Positions 22,301 through 29,449 of a DNA stretch of 64,000 nucleotides are shown here, in pieces. The stretch's first letter is position 1. Each line of letters starts with the position of its first letter. The position numbers were made by a program, and so were the translations under genes. The notes under the pieces are model-generated. The model saw only the letters and a list, made by a program, of their open reading frames with translations, was not told the DNA's origin and did no database searches. This DNA is from Macrosoma leucophasiata (Eukaryota > Arthropoda > Insecta > Lepidoptera > Hedylidae), in NCBI GenBank assembly GCA_036365455.1, contig JAWQUS010000011.1, positions 3,864,001 through 3,928,000 on the forward strand, written 5' to 3'.

Positions 22301-25300
22301 TATTTCCCAGAATTTCTGGATGTCCTCATAATTGTTTAGAACCACGTTGCACTGAAAACTTCTAGTCTGACCGCTCAATATCCATCCCAACTGTGTTTGT
22401 TGGGCGATTGGTAACGACGAATTTGATCTACACATTCCATCCATTAAGATAAGAGAATAAATATCCGCCCCTAATAGAATATCAATGTGCCTACTGATAT
22501 AAAATTCTGGATCTGCTAACGTGATATTATTCAAATACGACCAACATGGTTGCGAAAATGAACGGCTCGGTAAGTTTTTGGTTAGACTCTTCATAATAAA
22601 AACATCAGTTTGGAAAGTGAAATCGCTAACTATAGAACAACAATTGATTGTGATAAGACCTCTGCAAATGTTTTCTTTATCTCCTATTCCTGTGATACCT
22701 CCCTTGAACGGTTGACGTGGAACCTTCAGTATCTGAGCTGCATTTTCCGTTATTAGGGAGGTTTGCGAACCCTGATCTATGAGAGCACGCATCTTATGAT
22801 AAGTACCATCCGGGGCCTGTACCTTGATTACCGCCGTAGCGAGTAATATTTCGGATGGTTCACGTGGTAGAGCCACATGCGAGCTACTACAGCTTGGTTG
22901 TGCATCGGTATCTGATGACAATGCACTCGAAATGGGGCCAGCTGTTTTAGTATTGCGCAAAACAAATGCGTCATGTAATAATGTATTGTGATCATTTTTG
23001 CATTCGCGGCATCTTTGGTCGGAAACACACGGTTTGCCATAATGTTTATAGAGACAATTTACGCAAAGATTTAATTTGGTAGCTGTCTTTCTCCGCATGT
23101 ATCCAGGCATCTCTAAGAATTTCGAACAGTAATAAATGCCATGATCGTTACCATTACAGACAGGACAGTTATATTTTGAATTTTGCTGAACCCTATTATT
23201 TACGTTCCTATCTGGTAACGTGTTTTTCGGACTGGAATAAAATGCATTCTTGTATAATGGAAATTTTTGATTCTGCTGTTTTGGATATGATTTACCCAGG
23301 TGCGTATTAAAAGTGTGATTGTAAATTTTTGGCGCGTTAGTTTCCTGTTTACGACGCGTTGTTTCCAGGGTAGTAAATTTGACCTCTAAAAAGTGTAGAA
23401 ACTCTGATAATTTTGGTAGTTCACGTGGGTTCGGTACAGATTCCATATAGTCATTATATGTCTCGCTATCAAGTTTTTGCGCTAACATATGGACAATTAA
23501 TGGATCCCACGATTCTGTATCGACACCTAAGTTCTTGATAGCGTTAAGGCATTCCATCGAAGTATCATGTATACGCTTTAAATGATTTACTGATTGTTGT
23601 TGCGTAGTCGGGATATTCATCAGTATGTTTACATGTGACGTAAATATGAGTCTTTTATTATTATATCTGTGGTTCAGTATGTCCCAACACACGGAATAAT
23701 TGTCGGCACTAATTTGAAGATGCTGAATCAGACGTTCAGCTTCGCCCTTTACTTTTCCTTTTAAAAACTGCATTTTCTGCGCGTTGGAAAGAGATCGATT
23801 CCTATGAATTGCCTCTTCGAATAAATCCTTGAATGAAGTCCACTGATGGTAACTTCCACTGAAGACTGGGATTTCCAATTTTGGTGTTGAATATTCTCTA
23901 TGCGCGGTAGACCACAACTTAGAGTTTATCTCTTTTTTCAACCTGATGTACGTCTGTTCATGGTTTGTAAAGGCAGTTTCATAGTCCTGATTTCCTTCAT
24001 TTAATTCACTGTCAATATCCCAATGCAGTGAATCTATTGCCGACCACCTTGACTGTAAAATCTTGAGTATGTCTTCAAACTCCCATTTTTCTTGAGTGGT
24101 ATCTAAATCGATGTTTTTAACTGATCTCATAAAAGCCTTGAAGTTAGCCGTCTGTTTTCTTAGCATCTCGTCTAATTTACTGCTGTTGCCGCGATCTATT
24201 TTAATCTTGCTGATATCACCACCCGCTTGCTCTATGCTGCGCGAAGGAAAGGGTCCAGCCGACCCTGATGCCTCCCTATCTTCTTGTACTTCTGGCTGCT
24301 TACGCTTTGTCAATAAAGCCTGAGTTTGCTGATCTATATAATTTTTCATTGACACATAATATTTCTTGGTAGTGTCGTAACAATTTTCTGTAAAATAAGG
24401 ATGACTCCTACTTTGATCTGAACAGATACGGTCATGATTATACTCAAATTCTGCCCAGCTTTGCTCCAAAACCTGCAAACGCCTATTATAGTAATCGATA
24501 GTTTTCCTATCCGACCCATCTTTCTTGATATTCGTAAACATTTTAACCATACTTTCGTAAATAGCCGATTGCGATTCAATTAAATCTGCCATAATGACTA
24601 CCACTTTTAAAAGTCAATATAAAATGGAAAGACCTTACTTTTATACGTATACTCTGTTTTGCTGATGCGATCCCGTGCACCTTGTTGGCACGTGACTGAT
24701 GCTGGCTCCTTGTTGCGCCCGGCACCTCTCCTGTTGCTGCTGATTACGTTATGCACCCTGATGCGCACACCGTATATGGTTTGTGTGTGAACTTGTTATC
24801 ACACACAAGACCCTGAATTCCTTGATATGCACTGAAATCCACGCGGTTGTACAGCGGAAATCACTTACACGTGTCACTATTTCACAACCCGACAACCCGT
24901 GTCCTGATCCAGTACGAAGGCTCGAAGGACCAATGTTTGGGTTAGACCCCAAAGAGTTACTGATAAATAAAAATCTGATAAACTGATAAAAACTTGTATA
25001 TTAAAAACTGTCCAAAAATAACTAACTGATAATGATATGAATGAAATGTGAGAACGCGCGGCGAACTTGATTACCTAATGCGAACTGAATATAATAATAA
25101 AATAAGTATGTTGAAATGAGGCGTATGGTGTAAAATGCTGATATAACTAATGTGCGGTGCATTAGCCCGTACAGGGTAAAAGCGACTTCTTTACGATATT
25201 CATTAAACTGCAAAGTCTATTATATCGGTTGCCTAACTAGCATAGTTGGCAATAGAAGGCGCTGCTGCTACCATAAAGCAATGCAATAAAATGTGAAGGA

Positions 25301-28009
25301 AAGATTTGACAAATCGGGCAGGACTTCAGTAGCTCAATTGGAAGAGCGGCTGGACTAGATTCCCAGTAGGCCGCGAGTTCGAGTCTCGCCTGAAGTCAAA
25401 TTTTTCTTTCCATTTTTCTTTAAATAAGTTTATATAGATTTCGAATACTTATGTACGATGTATGTAATATGGAGATTAATTAAAACTGGTGAGGTGTGAT
25501 GAAGACTCTGTCCCTGTCCCACGTATTCGGATACGCCACCAATTGGTAAGCTCGGGTAACTACGCCCACCTACACCACTGGCGGTCGGGTTCAATCCCCG
25601 ACCCAGAGTAGCATCTCTCGCTGAGGTAGCGATCGCAATGCCTGGCTAAGGCTAATGAGACGTTGCGTCGCTGCAACCTTGTGTCGGCACTCCACAGCCG
25701 GCGTCTAAACTTAGACAGGTGGGACACGCCCCCGTCGTAACGGGGGCAGATCAAGCCCGGGCAAAGAGGACTGCCTCGTAGGCCCGCACCGCGAGGTCAT
25801 CATTAGGTGAGGTGTTCCCCTCAGTGCTATAATATGGGGTTCTTCAAAATTGTCGTCAAAACAGTCCTTCATAGCACTGTGTGGCTGGCAGTGTGTTGAC
25901 AATTATAGGGTTACAAATGTCGACAATGACCATCATAAGCGACAATGACTTTTCTATCAGGTGGCCCATCTCCTTGTCTGTCAACCTTATGACAGAAAAA
26001 AACATTGAAATTAATTATACAACTGAATATTACAAATATAATTATTACGATGTAATAAACTAAACACACAAGCTGTTTGTTTCAGGTGAGGAAGTATTTG
26101 AACCAAGTATGATCGGAGAGGCAGCTGAAGTGGTACAGGAGCAGATTTGTGATGACCAACTCATATTAATTAAGGGGTAAGTGTATGAGGAAAACTAAAT
26201 GCTGTTTGTTTGTGTCTTTATTTATTTATTTAATACTTTATTATACACCAAAACATACAAGATACAAAGATAAAAGAGATACACTACACAAAAGACGGTC
26301 GTATCACAAAACTGCAATCATTTACCATTTTATTTATAAAAATAAACACTTCATACAAATACATGGATAAATCAGCCTTTTTTAGGGTTCCGTAGCTTAC
26401 AAGGAACCCTTACAGTTTCGCCATGTCTGTCCGTCCGTCAGTACTGTACTGTAAGTTTTGTGCGTACTCCACATATAAATAATACATGTATAATTTTTCC
26501 TTCTTCCTACTTTACTTTTTCGGATCTTATTGCAACTTTGAAAATTACCTCAAATCACTTTTAACTTATCACAGGCCAACGGCGCGCACAGCGGCGTCAA
26601 TCATCCTCCGCGGGCCCACGGACGCGTACTGCGACGAGATGGAACGTTCGGCGCACGACGCGCTGTGCGCCGTGCGCCGCGTGCTGGAGTCGGGCCGCCT
26701 GGTGCCGGGCGGCGGCGCCGTGGAGGCCGCGCTCTCTATATACTTGGACAACTTCGCCACTACGCTGGTGAGTCTTTAGACAAGATGGGACGCTCGGCGC
26801 ACGACGCGCTGTGCGCCGTGCGCCGCGTGCTGGAGTCGGGCCGCCTGGTGCCGGGCGGCGGCGCCGTGGAGGCCGCGCTCTCTATATACTTGGACAACTT
26901 CGCCACCACGCTGGTGAGTCTTTAGACAAGATGGAACGTTCGGTGCACGACGCGCTGTGCCCCGTACGCCGAGCGGCGTATTTTATTTAAAACTCCCATT
27001 TAGTTACAATCCAATCGACGTCCATTGGGCACATTTCAGTGCCCGATTTCTCCGTGCATCAAATCTTAAAAACTAGGTTATTTCTTGCAGAGTTCCCGCG
27101 AGCAGCTAGCTATAGCGGCGTTTGCGCAATCTCTGCTGGTAATTCCGAAGACGCTGGCCGTGAACGCGGCGCGCGACGCCACCGATCTTGTCGCCAAACT
27201 ACGCGCCTACCACAACTCGTCGCAGACGAAGGTGGGTGTCAATTTGCTTCATAACTTATGTTCTCAGGCACTTTATAATATATTACTTTTTTTGTTATCA
27301 AAGCGGTATACAAGTACCGTCCATATTAAGAGAATATCACAGCTTTAATAGATCCACATAAAACCTTAAGATTTCAATAATATGCATTGAAATCTTTAGT
27401 TTTATTGATATGAGACACTATTATAACCTCTGTGTTAGAAATGTTGTGCCCGTAAGTTTTTGCCATTCATAAAAACAGTTCAATTAGGTAATGCGGTTGT
27501 GTTAATCAATCATCGTCCTTAACCTCTTTAGCTGCAGTAAAATATAACAATTGATTTCATATCGTTCATGGACGATATCGTCCACGCGTAGCTCAACCTA
27601 TTAACTGTGGTAGAAATCGGACGCATATATATACACGCATGTGACTTGCTCTATTAAGACTTCTGTGCATGTTGTTAGATTGATTCTACTTGTTCCACTC
27701 AAATATAGATCTAGAGATTCCTTTTTAGGAAACCGTTTGCATAGGTATGTCTATTTATAAAAGTCACATAACTTATCGCAGGTTGAACACGCGAATCTTA
27801 AATGGGTTGGCCTAGACCTCACAGAGGGCACGCTCCGAGACAACATGGCCGCCGGAGTGGTAGAACCCGCGATATCCAAAATCAAGTCCCTCAAGTTCGC
27901 CACGGAAGCTGCCATCACCATCCTGCGTATCGACGACATGATCAAACTGGACCCAGAACCTAAAGGCAAGAGTTATGAAGACGCGTGCAATGCTGGAGAG
28001 CTGGATTAG
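4350..28009 (+). CDS. CCT1: T-complex protein 1 subunit alpha (CCT1/TCP-1 alpha)
   Basis: Alpha subunit of the cytosolic TRiC/CCT chaperonin, which folds actin, tubulin and other proteins in an ATP-driven hetero-oligomeric ring. Exons: 4350-4422, 5330-5453, 11291-11408, 11954-12135, 14883-15147, 15970-16222, 26086-26176, 26575-26767, 27091-27231, 27782-28009. All have AG/GT borders and the phases close to 555 aa (human about 556). Visible marks are NDGATIL near residue 58, the ATP-site GDGTTSV at 90-96, [22 protein letters not shown] [15 protein letters not shown] (Asp397), VPGGGAVE at 412-419 and a C-terminal LRIDDMIKL. The ATG follows ATCAAAA and matches the family N-terminus. Introns 2, 4 and 6 are swollen by transposons (6.0, 2.7 and 9.9 kb). 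Exon 8 is partly duplicated downstream. AATAAA lies at 28073. Confidence 0.96.
5104..5170. repeat. Perfect 30-bp inverted repeat with 7-base loop
   Basis: Arms 5104-5133 and 5141-5170 are exact reverse complements separated by CCCCCAG. In intron 1 of CCT1 the transcript would form a very stable hairpin. No flanking element boundary is obvious. Confidence 0.9.
5733..6180 (+). repeat. GGGTTCC-type interspersed repeat, copy 2
   Basis: It starts AAAAACCGGTCAAGTGCGTA and GGGTTCCGTAATT, and continues with the same interior as the opposite-strand copy at 36055-36690 (for example ACTCGCAAACTTGCAAGTCC and AATGATGTTCGGACACCC). No coding sequence is seen. It lies in CCT1 intron 2. Confidence 0.65.
6964..7909 (+). 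mobile_element. Non-autonomous Helitron
   Basis: It begins TCCTACTACTATTATAAAGG and ends GCGGGCAAAAGCTAG, with a short CGCG hairpin just upstream of the CTAG end. The insertion lies between A and T. The family D copies at about 25195 and 52145 keep the unoccupied site (TTTACGATATTCA), which directly shows the boundaries. No Rep/helicase coding sequence is seen. Its right part was copied into the 610-bp repeat at 10168-10777. Confidence 0.85.
7387..7996 (+). repeat. 610-bp direct repeat, left copy
   Basis: Identical by eye over its whole length to 10168-10777, with a constant offset of 2781. It spans the right half of the Helitron and part of family D, and ends exactly where the RTE element begins. 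Confidence 0.92.
7997..10171 (+). mobile_element. RTE-clade LINE, 5' truncated, RT frame intact
   Basis: The element is bounded on the left by the end of the 610-bp repeat and on the right by a TTA microsatellite tail (10147-10171), as is common for RTE elements. It carries one open reverse transcriptase frame and a short 3' UTR with AATAAAGG near 10136. The endonuclease-encoding 5' half is missing. The open frame and exact flanking repeats indicate a young insertion. Confidence 0.85.
8018..10072 (+). CDS. RTE-type reverse transcriptase (EN domain missing)
   Basis: A 684-aa frame. Residues 1-150 are a lysine-rich linker; the RT follows with [13 protein letters not shown] near 204, [18 protein letters not shown] near 330, [13 protein letters not shown] near 390 and the catalytic FADD near 429-432. 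The C-terminal part ([40 protein letters not shown]) is typical of the RTE clade. The AP endonuclease expected before the linker is absent, so the copy cannot be fully autonomous. The ATG at 8018 is simply the first in the frame; the true ORF began further upstream in the parent. It lies in sense in CCT1 intron 2 and is unrelated to CCT1 function. Confidence 0.9.
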   Translation: MDNMQTINIQRDTDSTMEDLMEAINSDMDLNEKYKKIENKLKIQTTKQTMKSKENFLSERTLKQIEDRKILLSKKDKKENQENISNLSKQIRENMRKDRKIRRNRVLENHIIKTGDTKKALKELREKGKEWIPKLRDKEKEQPATTRSSIQNIATNYYRSVYSNHSSSDTHNSGYKQTADNEDIPEILVSEVEKAIKSQKMDKAPGPDRITNELMRGTVTELSPLLRKIFNDILHTGIIPSQWAESHIILLHKKGPKDDIGNYRPISLISNVYKVFAKIILDRISGTLDENQPVEQAGFRKDFSTIDHIHTIKQLIEKYNEYKKTIYIAFIDYAKAFDSLRHDVVWQSLKEQGIQYTYINIIKNIYSESIGRIRLESTGDAFAIKRGVRQGDPLSPKLFTAVLEQMFKKLDWEHLGLNINGSRLNHLRFADDLVLLEEDPKLLESMLQTLADKSREVGLEINSSKTKMMTNSFPRDITVNGQKLEYVEEYVYLGQIISPNDQMSKEIEKRIATGWKTYWALKEITKSKEISIKIKKKTFDTCILPAITYGCETWALTKLHREKLARCQRSMERSMLGLKLKDKVRNADIRHKTKLTDILVRIDQLKWRWTGHMLRCKKEKWSKQVTIWYPRDGSRGRGRKKRRWEDDLKITLGPLWTRVATDRKQWKELEEAFAIRHTELRDFL
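10168..10777 (+). repeat. 610-bp direct repeat, right copy
   Basis: Exact copy of 7387-7996, starting directly after the TTA tail of the RTE element. After it the interrupted family D sequence continues (GCAATAAATGTGAAGG). Confidence 0.92.
11690..11945 (-). repeat. Family C interspersed repeat, diverged copy
   Basis: On the minus strand it runs from a TTTATGTAAAGAAGTTGGC-like start to GGTGGTGCCAC. It shares the ATGTGAACTGCA, CTATAGGCTGCA and CATACATTACCA blocks with more than ten other copies in this window. It abuts CCT1 exon 4. Confidence 0.6.
12519..14790 (+). pseudogene. CR1-like LINE, 5' truncated and frame-broken
   Basis: Non-LTR retrotransposon remnant in CCT1 intron 4, same strand as the gene. 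The reading frame is split over 12625-13365, 13212-13451, 13441-14220 and 14279-14710 by frameshifts and a stop. Visible RT blocks are [95 protein letters not shown] and the catalytic YADD near 13817. It ends with a TA microsatellite. I assign it to the Jockey superfamily, probably CR1 or a close relative; the exact family is tentative. A 3' fragment of the same family lies at 25809-25995. Confidence 0.85.
15520..15640. repeat. Diverged LINE-derived sequence
   Basis: Contains CTGGATGGACCAATGCCGTT and CGTTGTGGCAATCTTTTGTT, resembling the RTE-type 3' end at 958-1080. Boundaries are unclear. The rest of CCT1 intron 5 shows nothing else recognisable. Confidence 0.4.
16262..16460 (+). mobile_element. 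LINE 3'-terminal remnant
   Basis: The translation contains [20 protein letters not shown] and [11 protein letters not shown], resembling the C-terminal tail of lepidopteran non-LTR ORFs. It starts directly after CCT1 exon 6. No upstream RT is attached. Confidence 0.5.
16675..16914 (-). repeat. BEL/Pao 3' LTR
   Basis: 240 bp, identical by eye to 24934-25173. For the minus-strand element this is the downstream LTR. Confidence 0.93.
17012..24604 (-). CDS. BEL/Pao gag-pol-env polyprotein
   Basis: 2530 aa in one frame. Approximate order: Pao-type gag with DUF1759-like sequence (1-430); cysteine-rich knuckles starting CPVCNGNDH near 480 and continuing [12 protein letters not shown]; aspartic protease with [12 protein letters not shown] near 611; RT with catalytic YMDD near 1010; RNase H with HGFCDAS near 1180; integrase with an HHCC-like zinc finger (1495-1530) and D,D-35-E residues near 1562, 1628 and 1680; DUF5641 near 1800-1848. 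The frame then continues into an envelope-like part: hydrophobic leader 1876-1898, basic RRRR at 1997-2000 directly followed by a hydrophobic Gly-rich segment (furin site plus fusion-peptide layout of baculovirus F-type proteins), and a transmembrane segment near 2420-2438. Drosophila roo is a known BEL/Pao element with a similar gag-pol-env frame. Env expression probably needs processing or splicing; function is inferred only. Confidence 0.95.
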   Translation of the reverse strand: MVVIMADLIESQSAIYESMVKMFTNIKKDGSDRKTIDYYNRRLQVLEQSWAEFEYNHDRICSDQSRSHPYFTENCYDTTKKYYVSMKNYIDQQTQALLTKRKQPEVQEDREASGSAGPFPSRSIEQAGGDISKIKIDRGNSSKLDEMLRKQTANFKAFMRSVKNIDLDTTQEKWEFEDILKILQSRWSAIDSLHWDIDSELNEGNQDYETAFTNHEQTYIRLKKEINSKLWSTAHREYSTPKLEIPVFSGSYHQWTSFKDLFEEAIHRNRSLSNAQKMQFLKGKVKGEAERLIQHLQISADNYSVCWDILNHRYNNKRLIFTSHVNILMNIPTTQQQSVNHLKRIHDTSMECLNAIKNLGVDTESWDPLIVHMLAQKLDSETYNDYMESVPNPRELPKLSEFLHFLEVKFTTLETTRRKQETNAPKIYNHTFNTHLGKSYPKQQNQKFPLYKNAFYSSPKNTLPDRNVNNRVQQNSKYNCPVCNGNDHGIYYCSKFLEMPGYMRRKTATKLNLCVNCLYKHYGKPCVSDQRCRECKNDHNTLLHDAFVLRNTKTAGPISSALSSDTDAQPSCSSSHVALPREPSEILLATAVIKVQAPDGTYHKMRALIDQGSQTSLITENAAQILKVPRQPFKGGITGIGDKENICRGLITINCCSIVSDFTFQTDVFIMKSLTKNLPSRSFSQPCWSYLNNITLADPEFYISRHIDILLGADIYSLILMDGMCRSNSSLPIAQQTQLGWILSGQTRSFQCNVVLNNYEDIQKFWEIEDIAENSPITSEDQECIKLYESTTIRREDGKYEVRLPLKPDFREKLGQSKSKAIGQFYQLEKKFNKDHGLAIKYKTFMNEFLTKGYMTPSADCNEIPHCYLPHFAVIRKDSSTTQLRVVLNASAKTSSGYSLNDVMCRGPNLQKDLQSLLIKWRLYKYAFTADIEKMFLNIWLNSEDQLLQKLVWRDEQKHKLKEYQLKTVTFGTKAAPFLAMMTLKRLAQDEKHRFKGSLAPEVLENSFYMDDLIQGSHTTETAKQLKNDLITLLRAGGFNLRKWKSNIPELSDDVNSNNESFDFKQLESTKTLGLRWNPRDDTFTFQSETILQSSSSKRTKRALLSDMSKLYDPLGWLTPITTEIKLLFQDVWQQSTQWDEQVSIEIWEKWCNIKANLKHIDQYKVPRWLQIQENDTIELHGFCDASTKAYACVVYCKTRRPDGSSSVILVAGKSKLVPLVKEKSIPRLELCGALLLSKLMAKIVECLNGYKIIIFGWVDSMVVLAWIHGDSDRWKPFVAHRVIKIKTCIPTSSWRYIKSRDNPADCASRGLVACELSENSLWWQGPEWLKNYDSTEDENQNKYTTNQEQKKKQMLVNVAQFSNKNEIVEYLLNKFSSFSKIVRILAWIRRYIKKKSGSRFLSVQELKESREIVIKAVQYSEYQEDVNNLQKSLAISSKSKILNLTPILDQAGILRVGGRLSHANIDQDMKHPIILSSKSRLTELIIDQAHELTYHGGARLTLAFVRQKYWIIGGVNITKKRLRQCVKCRKQNPLTEHQIMGDLPAARINPSRPFYHTGVDYTGHVFIKANKGRGIKTVKGYVAVFVCMATKAVHLELVSDLTSSGFLAALRRMSARRGLPGHIYSDQGTNFVGANKILQQEFADLQLVFNEGFLAEVSEMGVEWHFNAPSWPSAGGLWEAAVKSLKHHLKRVIGEQRLTYEEYSTMLAQLEACLNSRPLCPLTEDPDDLNFLTPSHFLASGPSLTLYETETDLRTRWQLTQKLFSDIWRRWRSEYLTQLSSRSKWKRPQNNMQINDVVIIKDDNLPPGKWALGRVVELHPGNDGFVRVVSLKTKNGIIKRPVIKLSVLPVNKTENNSDPQSHNQNAIRDKKPVKKKVFCLTSLSLLLFFMAFIPVSQAINYNKTSLQPVNGIYFDHITHMNVIRDDWRLVVYYDTQPYRDGNSALIKYIKYLKLICESIKEQSYCNGIILQLQHGADELQLYDNMIMSHQPGSPVRRRRGLINGVGYIANSLFGVLDARFADKYEHDIDTIRNNEKHIAALWKNQTSVIEAEFNFIKNMENIMSKHQKTVNKKLTDLEGEVTLIKSEVMLTTDFLSSAMIANNIFYTLKSYQDLLLHTLTNIYYIYNGKLNLHLLTPEQLKRELNIISGQLPRDLYSPIDTLDLSNIYSLLQVRARMSQRYLITEVKIPLISRDCYEISRLIPVPHRVGNKSISIVPVSEFVAVNLHRNNIILLTENEIKSCTRQSTDLILCHLKKPILDIKDDHSFCMTRAESRICDTRRELCNDVWSELNIINNYFYFCCGVCNVKLLCDNEITAIPLSSAGLLSVTEGCVIKSADFMVYTHKQGTNQINSSPIFIMPGISPINNIVNLTIPKSSIQNESAEFIDSRNQIIDIQNKLDVIKNSNPLSDELTYHDYHHYTAIYVLFAIFIMVGLVYISRRVMRCRRSSSTDESEAAAAAVEVGAGRPRPALQSRDISVQCSVMCGDDMRSEVLCSDVENSGTSRAHASKRNNSSSPVLRSVYCVPDSS
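24934..25173 (-). repeat. BEL/Pao 5' LTR
   Basis: 240 bp, identical by eye to 16675-16914. The primer binding site follows on the minus strand after one base, and the coding frame starts about 330 bp further on. Confidence 0.93.
25500..25805. repeat. Unassigned GC-rich interspersed repeat
   Basis: Holds a GGGTTCAATCCCCGACCC B-box-like motif near 25590 and a CCCCCGTCGTAACGGGGG hairpin near 25730. The G+C content is well above that of the surrounding intron. It looks like a SINE or LINE fragment fused to the CR1-like 3' end that follows; the class cannot be fixed by eye. Confidence 0.4.
25809..25995 (+). mobile_element. 3' end fragment of the CR1-like LINE family
   Basis: AATATGGGGTTCTTCAAAA and the block around CAGGTGGCCCATCTCCTTGT match the 3' terminus of the element at 12519-14790. 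It is severely 5'-truncated and lies 90 bp before CCT1 exon 7. Confidence 0.65.
26639..26977 (+). repeat. 146-bp tandem duplication of CCT1 exon 8 with its splice donor
   Basis: Copies begin at 26639, 26785 and 26931. The unit is the last 129 bp of exon 8 plus 17 bp of intron (GTGAGTCTTTAGACAAG). Copy 2 is nearly identical to copy 1, including the GT donor at 26914. Copy 3 is cut off after about 47 bp. Because 146 is not a multiple of 3 and a TAG follows the first donor, read-through would stop at once. Confidence 0.92.
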
Positions 28010-28072
28010 TTAGTCTCGTAAATATAAGTCGCGATCAATCATTTTCATAACTGGATTATTTGTTTCCCTTGT

Positions 28073-28078
28073 AATAAA
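28073..28078 (+). promoter_or_regulatory. CCT1 polyadenylation signal AATAAA
   Basis: First AATAAA downstream of the CCT1 stop codon, 64 bp away. Confidence 0.75.
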
Positions 28079-28099
28079 ACTACGAAAAGATTCTGTTCT

Positions 28100-29445
28100 G
28101 CTTTTCAATCCTATGACAGCAATACGGATTGGAAGTTCAAATTCATTCATGTTTTTCAATTATGCCGTGCAAGTATTCATGTATCGCCTTACTTGTTGGT
28201 GGTTAGAATTTTTTTTATACATTAAATGTTTTGTCTTTGTCATTTTAATAAGTGTCAGATGGAATGAGAGAACACTAAGCCTGGGTTGCACCACAACGTT
28301 TGCTAAAGTTATTGATACATTTCACATTCAAATAATACAATAACCTTAACAAATATTTTGGTGCAACCGAGGCTAATTTATATAATGACATGCTAAACAC
28401 CGTTCATGAAAAGAGGATAGTTCAAAATAATTCAAACACGTCACACATATTACCCATGAAATCCAGACACATTTAAAACAGTATATTTGTTCGCTAAACA
28501 ATTTACTTAAAAAACAAATTGCATGAGATGAGCAATATTATAATTCGATAAATATCTGCATTTAGATCCATATAAAACTGGTATAGAATAAGGTAATTTA
28601 AAGAATAAGCGAAAACCAGTAGTGTGCATTGCATATAGGAAGAACGGGCAGAGCCTGCTTCAGTTGCTCATGATAGGATTGGGATGGGGTACTTGTTTTC
28701 TTTAGAAATACGTTTACTAAGAATAATAAACCTATAATTTTGAATATTTATCATTTTTTTGAAGAAATAAGTATTTCAGTTTGTTTTTTTGATGATATGG
28801 TGAGGCGACCTCTACCTAATTGTCTATGTGTAATGCACGCCACAAGTGAACACGTAGTTAGTATTTTTGATAATTGCTATTTGAAATTAAAAATATCACA
28901 AATTGATTATAATATTATTTTCGAAATTACGAAACCAGTGTAAATGAGAGCGGTATATTTATGGGACCTATTATTCTCAAGCTTTAAGATCCTAGACGAA
29001 ATAATAATTACTACCTGTAGTTATATAATTACGACGCTACTACTATGATTATGGTATAGTTTGGTGAGTTGTGTGTAAATGTGTGTAAATTGTCCAATGT
29101 ATTACACATATAAATGTATTTACTGCATCAACCTGACTATTCATTATACAGTTACGCGTAATTTTCCTGATGCAATGAGTTCGAGGGAGTTATTGTTAAA
29201 TTATTTTAACCAGTAAAGTTTCTTTGCTTTTAACATTTAATGCTAGTAATATTCGCTAGAAAGTGTCGGGCGTTGATGAATAAAATTAATTTTTAATTAA
29301 TGTGTCTGTTATTTACAATATCCATCCTTATTTCATATCCAATTATAAAACAACAGTGTATAGCACCCGGTTACACTTTGCCACGCCATCAGTGGGCGCC
29401 GCCTACCGTAATCGTGTGACATCTTTAGAGATATAGATAATATAC
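28100..29445. other. Intergenic, no feature recognised
   Basis: AT-rich sequence between CCT1 and the family A SINE. No coding frame, RNA gene or clear repeat could be recognised. Confidence 0.5.
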
Positions 29446-29449
29446 TAAA

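Larger units (their letters stand above)
16675..25173 (-). mobile_element. Complete BEL/Pao LTR retroelement with env
   Basis: 8499 bp on the minus strand in CCT1 intron 6, with 240-bp LTRs at 16675-16914 and 24934-25173 that are identical by eye and bounded by TGT...ACA. The 5-bp target duplication GGGTA is at 16670-16674 and 25174-25178. The primer binding site at 24932-24919 (minus) complements the 3' end of tRNA-Tyr over 14 bases. A purine-rich GGGAGCA precedes the 3' LTR at 16915. One uninterrupted frame covers gag, protease, RT, RNase H, integrase and an envelope-like region. Identical LTRs and an open frame mean a very recent insertion. Confidence 0.95.
16547..25424 (+). mobile_element. 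Family D retroposon, copy 2, split by BEL/Pao
   Basis: Flanked by the 13-bp target duplication TAAGTTTATATAG (16534-16546 and 25425-25437). Without the BEL/Pao element the copy is about 374 bp: 16547-16674 plus 25179-25424. It starts with the TTTTATATTATTTCGCATT sequence, has an antisense tRNA-like T-arm stub (about 16626-16646) and ends with a sense tRNA-like domain (about 25322-25396) plus TTTTTCTTTCCATTTTTC. Confidence 0.75.

Noticed and set aside
26665..26925. Alternative CCT1 frame across the exon 8 duplicate as a separate gene
   Set aside because: It exists only because the exon is tandemly repeated and runs through splice donors.
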